Source: Thermoflexales bacterium
GTDB lineage: Bacteria; Chloroflexota; Anaerolineae; Fen-1058
Assembly (NCBI GenBank): GCA_016931085.1
Contig: JAFGFO010000203.1
Coordinates: 1-11,616 of the forward strand
Length of the DNA: 11,616 nt
Reading direction: 5' to 3'
This document shows, one piece after another, positions 1 to 7,639 of the stretch; the first letter of the stretch is position 1; every line of letters starts with the position of its first letter. The notes under the pieces are model-generated. The model ran no database searches, had not been told where the DNA came from, and saw only the letters and a program-made list of their open reading frames with translations. Position numbers and translations under genes: made by a program.

Positions 1-1
1 C

Positions 2-1012
2 ATCACCCTGCTCAAGACTTTGCTGTCCAGCGCTTGTGAGCGGGATTGTTATTACTGCGCCTGCCGCGCCGGGCGCGACTGCCGGCGCATGGCCTTTTCG
101 CCGGACGAGTTCGCGCGCGCGTTCGACGAGATGGTGCACCGGCGTGTGGTAGAGGGCTTATTCCTGAGCAGCGGGGTGAGCGGCGGCGGGGTACGGACAC
201 AGGACAGGCTGATCGCCACCGCCGAGCTTTTGCGCGGCAAGTATCACTTTGCGGGCTACATCCATCTCAAGCTGATGCCCGGCGCAGAGAGCGACCAGAT
301 CTTGCGGGCAATGCAATTGGCCAATCGCGTGTCGGTCAATCTCGAAGCTCCCAACACCGAGCGGCTGGCCCGCCTGGCGCCCCACAAGGTTTTTTTGGAA
401 GAATTGCTGCGCCCGCTGCAAGAGGTAGAGCGACTGCGGCAGGCGTGGCGGCGCGATCTGTCTCCGCTCGGCGGCGGCCCCAGCCTGGTCACTCAATTCG
501 TCGTGGGTGGGGCCGACGAGACTGACCGCGAGCTGCTCACCACCGCCGCCAGCTTGATCCGCCAGCTGCGGCTGGCGCGCATCTATTTCTCGGCCTTTAA
601 ACCGATTCCCGACACCCCGCTGCAAGACCGCCCGCCAGGCAGTCCGCTGCGCGAGCATCGCCTCTACCAAAGCGACTTTTTGCTGCGCCAATACGGCTTT
701 GACGTGGACGAGCTGGTGCTCGATGCGAGTGGCAATCTTCCGCTGGCAGCCGATCCCAAGCTGGGCTGGGCGCGCGTTCATTTGGCTCCCGCACCCATTG
801 AGCTTAACCGCGCCGATCGGGCGCAGTTGCTGCGCGTGCCAGGCATCGGGCCTAAAAGAGCCGAGCTCATCTTGAGTCAGCGGCGGAGCGGCAAGCTGCG
901 CGAGCTGGCCGACCTGCGCAAGCTGGGTGTATCGCCCGAGCGGGCCGCCCCCTTTATTTTGCTCGACGGCCGCCGCCCACCCTACCAGCTCAGCCTGTGG
1001 CCGGAGGAATAG
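2..1012 (+). CDS. Radical SAM protein with C-terminal helix-hairpin-helix (5' end outside window)
   Basis: The frame is open to the left edge of the window, so the true start lies upstream and the TTG at 20 is not the start. About 336 residues are visible. Near the visible N-terminus is CERDCYYC, a CX3CX2C motif that in radical SAM enzymes binds the 4Fe-4S cluster used to cleave S-adenosylmethionine. It is followed by two more cysteines (CACRAGRDC). The middle has the alternating pattern of a partial TIM barrel (GLFLSSGV, YIHLKLMPG, VSVNLEAPN). The last 60 or so residues contain ELNRADRAQLLRVPGIGPKR, a ComEA-like helix-hairpin-helix that usually contacts DNA backbone non-specifically. This order matches the family annotated as putative DNA modification/repair radical SAM protein. 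The reaction is unknown and no substrate can be inferred here. A hairpin follows the stop directly, so the gene probably ends its transcription unit. Confidence 0.88.
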   Translation: MTLLKTLLSSACERDCYYCACRAGRDCRRMAFSPDEFARAFDEMVHRRVVEGLFLSSGVSGGGVRTQDRLIATAELLRGKYHFAGYIHLKLMPGAESDQILRAMQLANRVSVNLEAPNTERLARLAPHKVFLEELLRPLQEVERLRQAWRRDLSPLGGGPSLVTQFVVGGADETDRELLTTAASLIRQLRLARIYFSAFKPIPDTPLQDRPPGSPLREHRLYQSDFLLRQYGFDVDELVLDASGNLPLAADPKLGWARVHLAPAPIELNRADRAQLLRVPGIGPKRAELILSQRRSGKLRELADLRKLGVSPERAAPFILLDGRRPPYQLSLWPEE

Positions 1013-1039
1013 GGGATTCGAAGCGAATCCCGCGCTTTT
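1013..1039 (+). terminator. Probable intrinsic terminator after the radical SAM gene
   Basis: Immediately after the TAG stop there is a perfect 8-bp inverted repeat, GGGATTCG (1013-1020) and CGAATCCC (1024-1031), with an AAG loop. After GCGC comes a short T run (1036-1039). The T tract is only four bases and is set off from the stem, so termination may be partial. Confidence 0.5.
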
Positions 1040-1065
1040 GTGTAATTGATAGAATTGTGTATAAT
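1038..1065 (+). promoter_or_regulatory. Probable sigma-70-type promoter for the membrane histidine kinase
   Basis: A perfect -10 box TATAAT (1060-1065) stands in an AT-rich patch of an otherwise GC-rich region. TTGTGT (1038-1043) is a weak -35, with the TTG conserved, at 16-bp spacing. Transcription would begin near 1072 and leave a leader of about 95 nt before the kinase ATG. The -35 touches the T run of the preceding terminator, so the two signals are tightly packed. Confidence 0.55.
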
Positions 1066-1071
1066 ATATCC

Positions 1072-1166
1072 CAAGGCTGTCCCGATAGCCCAATTTGCCC
1101 CTTGTTCTGGCCGGATCGAAGCGCTCCGGCGAGTTATGGATAGTTAACTTGGAGATAGGGCATCCG
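1072..1166 (+). other. Structured 5' leader of the kinase gene
   Basis: Two short hairpins can be drawn. GGCT pairs with AGCC around 1075-1089. GCCGGA (1110-1115) pairs perfectly with TCCGGC (1125-1130) across a 9-nt loop. The ribosome-binding site GGAGAT (1151-1156) is left free. I do not recognise a riboswitch class, and the pairing could be incidental in GC-rich DNA. Confidence 0.25.
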
Positions 1167-3437
1167 ATGTCTACCCCCCCGGTGATGCACGACCAGGCCG
1201 AGTACGCGCGAGATTTGCGTAATGTACTTGGCTTTGGCATGATCAGCGTAGCGCTGCTGGCCTCGCTGTCTTTAGTGGGCGTACCAACCGGCATCTTGAA
1301 CATCTCTCTGCGTGACACGATGTTGGTAGCGCTGGCCGCTTTGCTGGTGTCCGTCCTGGGCATGACTGGCCTGTGGCTCAAGTGGCCGCTGCGCCAGATA
1401 GCGCGTTACACCTTGGTAGCGTGGGCAGTCATCATCACACTGACCGTTCACTTCACCGGCGGCCCCCAGACCCCTATGCCAGCCTTGTACGTCCTGGTGA
1501 CCGTGGCGGCCTCGTTTCTGCTTGGCCGGCGCGATGCGCTCATGATCGCCTGCCTGGGGCTGGGACTGTATGCCATCATTCTTGCGTTAGAGTACAGCGG
1601 TGCGCTGCCCATCGTCCAGATCTGGAATATGGCTTTTGAGCCTCGCGGGCGTGAGCTGCTGCTGGTGGTCAACTTGATGACGGTGGCAGCCCCCACCCTC
1701 GTGGCAGCCCTGCTGGCCGGCACCCAGGCCGAGCGCCTGTCCGAACGCACGCGGCAAAGCGACGAGCTGCGCCAACAGGTATCCGAACGCTTGTTAGGCG
1801 TCCAGCAGGCCAATCGCCAACTGCGCGCTCTGCAGACCAGCCTGTCTACCTTCCAGTCCGTGATCGACCTCGAGCAGACCTTCAAACGGATCGCGGCGGC
1901 GGTGTGCGGCCTGGGCTACACGGCGGCCTATATCGCGACATTTAACGAGCAAGAGGAATGCCTGAATATCCGGGGCTCCGCCACAACCATGGGAAGTGAG
2001 ATGGTGCGAGCGACCGAGGCCATGATCGGGCGCTCGCTGACGGGCGCGACCTTCACGCGGGCGGACGCCCAGAACATTGGCATCAGCTCGTTCCTGTCAG
2101 GCAAGGTGCTCGTCAGCCGGAACCTGTACGACTTTTACCATCCCCTGGCCACGCCGGCCGTGGCGGACCAGATCGCCCAGATGATCAAGTTCGGCTGCGG
2201 GGCTTCTATCCCCCTGCGTGTCGAGGGGCATTCGGTAGGCAATCTATTCGCCCTGACCATGGGCTCGACACTGTCCGAGGCCGACCTCAATTTGCTGCAA
2301 GCATTTGCCGACCAGGCGGCGGTGGTCGTGGAGCGCGCCCAGTTGTTCGCCGAGGTGCAGCGTGGGCGCGATCAACTGCAAGCTGTGCTGAACTCGACGC
2401 GCGACGGCATCATGATGTTCGATCACGAGGGGGCCCTGACCACGGCCAATCCGGCTGCCGCTGACTTGCTGGGGCTGGACGAGGCGACAGTCAAAGCCCT
2501 GGTTTTTTCCGACGTCCTGACACATCTTGGGAGACAATCTGGGCTAGAGCCGCCCAGCTTGTTGGACCTGGAAGCCGTATACGCCAATCCAGACGCCGTC
2601 TCAACGCGCCGCACGTTTGAAATCGTCAGCCCTCTTCATCGTTACGTAGAGTTGATCTCGTGGCCGGTATCCGAGCTGGGTGAAGATGTCATGGGGCGAC
2701 TCGCCGTCTTGCACGATGTCACCCACCAGAAGGAACTGGAAGCGGCCCGCGATGAAATGGCGCACATGTTGGTCCACGACCTGCGCGGGCCGTTGAGCAG
2801 CATCATCGCGGGCATGTACCTGGCCAAAGAAACGGTCAAGAAAGAGGACCTGGCCACAGCCACCCACTCGGTCGACCTGGCTTTGGAGGGCGGCGAACAC
2901 TTGCTGGAATTGATCAATTTGTTGTTGGATGTGTACAAGTTGGAGGCTGGCCAGGCCTCGTTTGAACTGGCCGATACCGACGTGTCCCGGCTCGTGATCG
3001 AAAGCATGCGGCCCTTCGAGTCGGCCGCCCGCAGCGATCACGTCGAGCTGGTGGCTCGAGCGACGCCAGACGTGCCTATCGTGCAGGCGGATCAAGAAGC
3101 GCTCAAGCGCGTGTTGGGCAATCTGATCGACAATGCGCTCAAGTTCACGCCGAAAGGCGGCCGGATCATCGTGCGGGCTGAAGCGCAGGCCGAGGCTGTC
3201 CAGGTGAGCGTGATGGACAGCGGGCCGGGCATCCCGCCCGACGCCCGCAGCCATATTTTTGAAAAATTTTCCCAAGTGCCCGGCAGCCAGGCTAAACGGC
3301 GCGGCACGGGCCTGGGGCTGGCCTTTTGCCGCCTGGCCGTGGAGGCGCACGGTGGGCGCATTTGGGTCGAGTGCCCGCCTGAGGGAGGCAGCGCCTTTAT
3401 CTTTTCGATCCCGCTGAGGAGAGAGCGATCCGCATGA
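1167..3437 (+). CDS. Membrane sensor histidine kinase (6 TM - GAF - PAS - HisKA - HATPase)
   Basis: A 756-residue inner-membrane kinase expected to autophosphorylate a histidine and pass the phosphate to a response regulator. About six hydrophobic helices (roughly 21-40, 48-70, 81-97, 105-120, 124-142, 164-185) form an N-terminal membrane module that I do not recognise as a named sensor. A coiled-coil linker (186-228) leads to a GAF-like domain (about 230-395) and a PAS domain (about 402-520, with STRDGIMMFD and DVTHQKELE). The kinase core has the H-box VHDLRGP with His537, N-box GNLIDNALKF, G1 DSGPG (684-688), FEKF (698-701) and G2 GTGLGL (713-718), so it looks catalytically complete. An in-frame TTG at 1095 would add 24 residues, but ATG 1167 has GGAGAT 10 nt upstream and is preferred. 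The stop overlaps the next gene's start (ATGA). No receiver gene is adjacent, so the partner regulator is unknown. Confidence 0.93.
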   Translation: MSTPPVMHDQAEYARDLRNVLGFGMISVALLASLSLVGVPTGILNISLRDTMLVALAALLVSVLGMTGLWLKWPLRQIARYTLVAWAVIITLTVHFTGGPQTPMPALYVLVTVAASFLLGRRDALMIACLGLGLYAIILALEYSGALPIVQIWNMAFEPRGRELLLVVNLMTVAAPTLVAALLAGTQAERLSERTRQSDELRQQVSERLLGVQQANRQLRALQTSLSTFQSVIDLEQTFKRIAAAVCGLGYTAAYIATFNEQEECLNIRGSATTMGSEMVRATEAMIGRSLTGATFTRADAQNIGISSFLSGKVLVSRNLYDFYHPLATPAVADQIAQMIKFGCGASIPLRVEGHSVGNLFALTMGSTLSEADLNLLQAFADQAAVVVERAQLFAEVQRGRDQLQAVLNSTRDGIMMFDHEGALTTANPAAADLLGLDEATVKALVFSDVLTHLGRQSGLEPPSLLDLEAVYANPDAVSTRRTFEIVSPLHRYVELISWPVSELGEDVMGRLAVLHDVTHQKELEAARDEMAHMLVHDLRGPLSSIIAGMYLAKETVKKEDLATATHSVDLALEGGEHLLELINLLLDVYKLEAGQASFELADTDVSRLVIESMRPFESAARSDHVELVARATPDVPIVQADQEALKRVLGNLIDNALKFTPKGGRIIVRAEAQAEAVQVSVMDSGPGIPPDARSHIFEKFSQVPGSQAKRRGTGLGLAFCRLAVEAHGGRIWVECPPEGGSAFIFSIPLRRERSA

Positions 3438-3916
3438 CACCTTCCACCTTCGAGTTGGGACTGACGAGACTGTGGTACCTGGTCGGCGATTGGCAGGGGA
3501 CAGGCAGCGGAGAGGATTTCGGCGTTCAAGCGCTGGCCAGGTTTGAATGGACGTTGAACGATCATTTTATAGCTGGATTTATCGAGCTGCGCGACGCCGG
3601 CTCTGACCAGGTCCTGAGCACCGAGCACGTCTATTTGTACTATAACCGTGAAGAGAATGGCGTCGCGGGGCTGTTTTTTGCCCAGGATGGCCTGGTCGAG
3701 CGCGCCGTGGGGCCGATCGACACGGTGGGGCATTTCGTCATGCTCAGCACCCGCCTGGATTGCGTGCCGATGGGCTTCCCGCGCAGCCAGTTGCGCCGGA
3801 GCTTTCAACTGCTCGATCCCAATGAATGGCAGTATAGCATCGAGATGGATGCCGGCCATGGCCTGTGCCCTTACGCCACCGTCCATATGCAGCGCAAACT
3901 GCCGGTGCCTGAGTAA
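3434..3916 (+). CDS. Small predicted beta-barrel (calycin/DUF1579-like) protein coupled to the kinase
   Basis: A 160-residue protein without signal peptide or membrane segment. Its ATG overlaps the kinase stop in ATGA, so translation is probably coupled. It is rich in alternating beta-strand patterns. The N-terminal LWYLVGDWQGTGSGE resembles the L-x-L-x-G-x-W-x-G signature that opens calycin/lipocalin-like barrels such as DUF1579 and the nitrobindin-like DUF1794 families. The strand-like stretches ARFEWTLNDHFIAGFIEL, HVYLYYN and GVAGLFF would follow as barrel strands. Such barrels bind small hydrophobic ligands or heme, but I cannot assign a ligand. A histidine lies near the C-terminus (VHMQRKL), though alignment to the heme-binding histidine of nitrobindin is not established. 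The coupling suggests a ligand-binding or accessory role for the kinase; this is inference. Fold assignment is tentative, but the gene itself is secure. Confidence 0.8.
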   Translation: MTPSTFELGLTRLWYLVGDWQGTGSGEDFGVQALARFEWTLNDHFIAGFIELRDAGSDQVLSTEHVYLYYNREENGVAGLFFAQDGLVERAVGPIDTVGHFVMLSTRLDCVPMGFPRSQLRRSFQLLDPNEWQYSIEMDAGHGLCPYATVHMQRKLPVPE

Positions 3917-3945
3917 GGGCGCCACTCGGAAATGGCGGGCTAAAC

Positions 3946-3974
3946 TTGACACGGGACTGGCTGTATGCTATAGT
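3946..3974 (+). promoter_or_regulatory. Near-consensus promoter for the SPFH gene pair
   Basis: A perfect -35 TTGACA (3946-3951) is followed by exactly 17 bp and then TATAGT (3969-3974), one base from TATAAT. TGC directly before the -10 also makes an extended -10 (TGn). Transcription should start near 3981, giving a leader of about 97 nt before ATG 4078. This is the best promoter in the window and suggests strong housekeeping-sigma expression. No obvious operator palindrome overlaps it. Confidence 0.8.
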
Positions 3975-4077
3975 GAAAGCTATCAAAACAGCCTATCGAG
4001 TGCGGCAGCCCGCTCTATCCAGCCCGGAGTGACTGGGCCGAGACGACGAAGTTTAGCGCAATCGTAAGGATGAGGGT

Positions 4078-5832
4078 ATGAGTGCAATTCTATTCCTGGT
4101 ATTCGAGATACTCCTGGCTTGCTTGGTGCTGAGTGTGATCGGTTACCTGCTTGACAAGGTAGAAGGGGCCTGGCTACTGCCGGCCGGGACGCTCCTTCTC
4201 TACGCGGTGGCCGCCGTGTTGGTGTTTGCGGTCTACAAGTTCTGGACCTATTTCCTGTGCTGGAGCTACGGCTATCAAGGTGGCCGGTGTGCTGCGGAGG
4301 TTATTCCCTGGGGACAACTGGACCCGCTGGCCAACACCTTTGCCCATGGCTATTTAGGCAAGGTCTACCTGGTCTTGGAAGTAGCGATCTGGGCGTGTGC
4401 ACTAGGGGGCATCTTGGGCTATTTCTTCGACAAGGACAAGGGGGGGCCTAACGCCCTGGTCAAGACATTGAACAAGATAATGAGCGCCTGGGTGCTGGAA
4501 GCGTTTGTCCTGGTCACGGCTCTCATTTGTTTTACGTTTGCCCTCGTGCCACCTAACTGGCCCGGCTTGGAATTTGACGACAATCTGAGCTTGCTGCTTG
4601 GCATGGGGATTTGCGCGGCCTTGGGCGCCTACCTGCTCAGCAAGCTGGTGAAGAAACCGAGGTTCCGGCTCGTGTTGGCCCTGTGGCTCAGTTTTTACTT
4701 TACGTGTTGGCTGGGCTATGCCGTTGCCGGCCGGCTGGGATTCCTCTTGGTCACTTTGCCCGTCGTCCTCACCTTTTGGGCCTACCTGTACCGCGTCTCT
4801 GTCTATACGCTTCCGGTGCAGCCAGAACAACGCACACTCGCCTTTCGCAGCTTGGTCACGTTCGCCCTGGGCACCAATTACCCCTATTACGTGATTGACG
4901 ACTGGAAAAATCAAAAAACAGAAAAGCTGGACAAGCCCACGGCTCGAGTGGACGGCAATCCATTCGACCAGTTTTTCGCTGGCCCCGGCATCGTCCTCAA
5001 CGACTGCAATCACCTGGCTGTCATGAGCTCGGGCTTCAAGCACTGGATCGCCCCACCCGGCCTGAGCTTTACCTGGCAGTACGACCAACTCTATGCCGAC
5101 GTGGACCTGCGCCCCCAGTTGCGCATCAAAATCATCGAGGCCGAAACCAAAGATGGTATCAAGGTAAAGAAAATTCTGACCTTTATGCCACACAGAATTG
5201 GAACAGGGGGACGCACCCCCCAACTGGGCGCATCTTTTCCTTTTAGCGAAGACGCTGTCCTGAAAGCGGTTTGGGATCAGATGTTCGTGGAGCACGACTG
5301 GGAACGCGATGAGCAGGGTGTGGCGACGGAAAAAATCAAGAGGATCCTGTGGGATGAGCTGATCGTCCGAATTGGGCAGCCTATCCTCAAGAACATCGTC
5401 GCCCAGTACACCTGCAACGAGCTGCACGCGCCGGGCGACCCGCGCGTAAAGATCGCCAAGGCCTTTAAGGAGCAGATGGACGAGGCCATGGCCAAGCTGG
5501 GCATCGAGATGGTGGGCGGGGGGATCAGCAACATCGTCGTGGACGACAAGGTCGACCGGCAGCGCATCGAGAACTGGGCCGCCCAGTGGAAAAGTAAAAT
5601 TGAGGTTAAGAGCGGTGAGATGGATGCTGAGGAGGTACGGCAGCTTGAGCGGGTAGGGACGGAGGCTCAACTCGAGGTGATCAGTGAGCTGACCGAGATC
5701 TTTGAAAAAGCACAATCCGACAACGTGACAGAAGCCGTGCTTGCTTTTCAATTGGTCGAGGCGTTGCGCACCGGAGGAGAACAGGGGCCCTCAGAATCTT
5801 TGGAGGAAGGGGTCATCGCATCCCGTCTTTAG
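4078..5832 (+). CDS. Polytopic membrane protein with SPFH/band-7 domain
   Basis: A 584-residue protein. The first ~245 residues are hydrophobic with about seven likely helices (2-24, 34-60, 92-116, 134-156, 168-190, 196-216, 218-240). They are followed by an SPFH/band-7 domain (about 300-490): GPGIVLNDCN, then LYADVDLRPQ and the strand pairs typical of stomatin/prohibitin/flotillin/HflK proteins. A charged helical stretch (about 490-565) probably forms the oligomerising coiled coil. SPFH proteins assemble into large membrane rings or scaffolds that organise lipid domains or proteases, but a polytopic N-terminus is unusual because most members have one anchor. The membrane part contains a repeated unit: (F/Y)LV(F/L)E..., AC, then GY(L/F)(L/F)DK, at residues 6-30 and 97-122, with a weaker third copy ending AYLLSK at 184-189. 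AAGGA sits 7 nt before the ATG. It is followed 26 bp later by a second SPFH gene, and the two are probably co-transcribed. The specific client is unknown. Confidence 0.88.
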   Translation: MSAILFLVFEILLACLVLSVIGYLLDKVEGAWLLPAGTLLLYAVAAVLVFAVYKFWTYFLCWSYGYQGGRCAAEVIPWGQLDPLANTFAHGYLGKVYLVLEVAIWACALGGILGYFFDKDKGGPNALVKTLNKIMSAWVLEAFVLVTALICFTFALVPPNWPGLEFDDNLSLLLGMGICAALGAYLLSKLVKKPRFRLVLALWLSFYFTCWLGYAVAGRLGFLLVTLPVVLTFWAYLYRVSVYTLPVQPEQRTLAFRSLVTFALGTNYPYYVIDDWKNQKTEKLDKPTARVDGNPFDQFFAGPGIVLNDCNHLAVMSSGFKHWIAPPGLSFTWQYDQLYADVDLRPQLRIKIIEAETKDGIKVKKILTFMPHRIGTGGRTPQLGASFPFSEDAVLKAVWDQMFVEHDWERDEQGVATEKIKRILWDELIVRIGQPILKNIVAQYTCNELHAPGDPRVKIAKAFKEQMDEAMAKLGIEMVGGGISNIVVDDKVDRQRIENWAAQWKSKIEVKSGEMDAEEVRQLERVGTEAQLEVISELTEIFEKAQSDNVTEAVLAFQLVEALRTGGEQGPSESLEEGVIASRL

Positions 5833-5858
5833 CCCACACCGCTGGGAGATAAAGGCTT

Positions 5859-7604
5859 ATGTTTAGACTAGACCGTGTTATCAAGTACATCTGGCGTCGC
5901 CTCACAACCGGGCTCCTCTGGTGGCTGATACCGGGCGTGCTGTTTGTGCTGGCTGTCAGAATGCCATGGTTGAGTGTAACGATTCCCTACCAGCAAGCCA
6001 GTCCCCAAGAGGTAATCAAGAAATTGGTTGAACACCGGTTTAGCATGGAGCTAGACTTTGTGGGTGAACTAGACAGAGGTGAGCTATCCACACGGCTGCG
6101 CGAGCAGTTTGAAAAACATGGCACGACGCTCAGTCCACAAGCCAGCTTGGAAGTGGAACAAGCCGGAAGCGAGTGGACAATCATTGATGATGGCACCAAG
6201 TATTTCGTCCGCAATGAAGACCAAATGCTAAAGGTGTACGTGTCCTGGTTAGATGGCACAATCCCCAGCGATCAGGCTGATCAAGCCGTGACCGCGTTCT
6301 ATGTCAAAGAGTTTTGGTGGGAAATACAGATCCCCTACGCAAAAGTGACCGAGTTACCTGTCAAAGTGTCTTGGTCGGATATCCAGATCCCAGTGCTGTG
6401 GGAAACGATATCGGCCGCCTGGCTGGTGGCGCTGGCCCTTTTGGCGATCCTGTGGGCTGCTCGCAGGGTCGCGGTCTGGCGGCTGGCTACCAGTTTTGTG
6501 CAAGCCTTGTACAACGTCCCCAGTCGAGCCGAGGCGGGCAAGTTTTTGAACTATTCCATAAGTGGTGCCCGCTTTGGCTTTGGCCCTTACTTGGGCATCA
6601 AGGAGGGCAAAGTCGCCTTTGGGCACGATATCGCCAAACAGGTGGGAGGCCCCGGCGGCCTGGTCATTTACAACGATTCGGCCGTGGTGCTCGAACAAGC
6701 CGGGAAATTGACGCGCGTCATTCGAGGGCCAGGCTTTCCCGACACCATCCAGCCCTTTGAAAAGGTGTGGGAGGTCGTCGATTTGCGGCCGCAGCGTTGG
6801 CCATTCCCAATTGAAGCCAGGACCTACGACGGCATCCCTGTCACGTATACGGCCGAGGTTACCTTCAAGGTCGGCGGGACCGACGACGATGTTTTCAAGG
6901 CCGCGACCGATACGTGGATACGCGAGGCCAATCGGACCGAACCCGACCGGCTCATGACCTGGCCCAGAAGGGTCATCATCAGCTGGACGGAAGGCCAAGG
7001 GCGCAGCCTCCTGGCGCGTTACACACTGGATCAACTGGTCGATGTCAATTGCCGCGAGGAAATCCGGGCCGCGTTGGAGGACGGGCTTAGAGAGTCGGGC
7101 AAAAAAGCCGGCATCGAGATCCGCAATGTGACTTTGGGCGATATCAAGTTGGATGGCCAGGTGCTCGATCAGTGGTTTGAGGCGTGGCGAACAGAGAGAG
7201 AGAGCGAGCTGAGCAAGGTGATCAGGGAGGGCAGGCTTCAACGAAAGAAAACAGTGGAGGGAGCCAAGGCTGAAGTTCGCCGAGACCTGTTGACCCAGGT
7301 CCTTAAAAAGTTTAATGCACTCAAGCTGGAAACTGACCAGGATCAAAATGCCCTGTCAAGAGCCATGATCTGGAGCTTGATCGAGGTTCTCGGGCAGGAT
7401 TCGCTTGGGAACAGCCTGTATCTGTCGACGATATTGGATGCGATGAAAAAGTTAAGGTCCAACATAGAGCAACCAGCTTTAGCCAGCGGGCAGGATCCGG
7501 ACGACGGCGACGCTCAAGGGGCACGCAACCAGGGCACGCCTCAACTGCCCGAGCCCACAGCGGGCCGGCCAAGCGAGATAGTAGAGATCGGGCTATCGGA
7601 ATAG
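5859..7604 (+). CDS. Second SPFH/band-7 membrane protein with two TM helices and an external domain
   Basis: A 581-residue protein. A first membrane helix (about 17-38) is followed by a hydrophilic, mainly alpha/beta segment (about 40-178) that is probably outside the cytoplasm. A second helix (about 180-200) precedes a cytoplasmic SPFH domain (about 262-430): GPGGLVIYNDSAVVLE, then VWEVVDLRPQRWPF and ARTYDGIPVTYTAEVTFKV, which is the classic band-7 strand pattern. A lysine/glutamate-rich helix follows (440-490). The tail from about 540 is low-complexity and probably disordered (SGQDPDDGDAQGARNQG). GGGAG lies 10 nt before the ATG. The gene trails the first SPFH gene by 26 bp, so the two products are likely partners, comparable to the HflK/HflC or paired prohibitin arrangement. 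No HflB/FtsH-like protease, NfeD protein or flotillin-type partner is next to it. The function beyond membrane scaffolding is not known. Confidence 0.88.
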   Translation: MFRLDRVIKYIWRRLTTGLLWWLIPGVLFVLAVRMPWLSVTIPYQQASPQEVIKKLVEHRFSMELDFVGELDRGELSTRLREQFEKHGTTLSPQASLEVEQAGSEWTIIDDGTKYFVRNEDQMLKVYVSWLDGTIPSDQADQAVTAFYVKEFWWEIQIPYAKVTELPVKVSWSDIQIPVLWETISAAWLVALALLAILWAARRVAVWRLATSFVQALYNVPSRAEAGKFLNYSISGARFGFGPYLGIKEGKVAFGHDIAKQVGGPGGLVIYNDSAVVLEQAGKLTRVIRGPGFPDTIQPFEKVWEVVDLRPQRWPFPIEARTYDGIPVTYTAEVTFKVGGTDDDVFKAATDTWIREANRTEPDRLMTWPRRVIISWTEGQGRSLLARYTLDQLVDVNCREEIRAALEDGLRESGKKAGIEIRNVTLGDIKLDGQVLDQWFEAWRTERESELSKVIREGRLQRKKTVEGAKAEVRRDLLTQVLKKFNALKLETDQDQNALSRAMIWSLIEVLGQDSLGNSLYLSTILDAMKKLRSNIEQPALASGQDPDDGDAQGARNQGTPQLPEPTAGRPSEIVEIGLSE

Positions 7605-7639
7605 CCTGGGGAAATGGCGCATCATTAAGGAATAGCGTG

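Noticed and set aside
1095..1166. An upstream TTG start adding 24 residues to the membrane kinase.
   Set aside because: It has no ribosome-binding site, while ATG 1167 has GGAGAT at suitable distance; the added residues are not hydrophobic or domain-like.
158..1381. A 407-codon minus-strand frame spanning the radical SAM gene and the kinase start.
   Set aside because: It crosses a terminator and promoter on the other strand and its translation is a low-information shadow.
3917..3941. A terminator after the barrel protein gene (GCC/GGC pairing near 3920-3938).
   Set aside because: The possible stem is only about 4 bp and lacks a T tract.
3648..4067. A 139-codon plus-strand frame overlapping the barrel protein.
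   Set aside because: It runs through the SPFH promoter and is out of frame with the better-supported 160-residue gene; its translation is cysteine/arginine-rich without pattern.
4402..5751. A 449-codon open frame on the minus strand.
   Set aside because: It mirrors the first SPFH gene, has no recognisable motif and no plausible promoter or ribosome-binding site.
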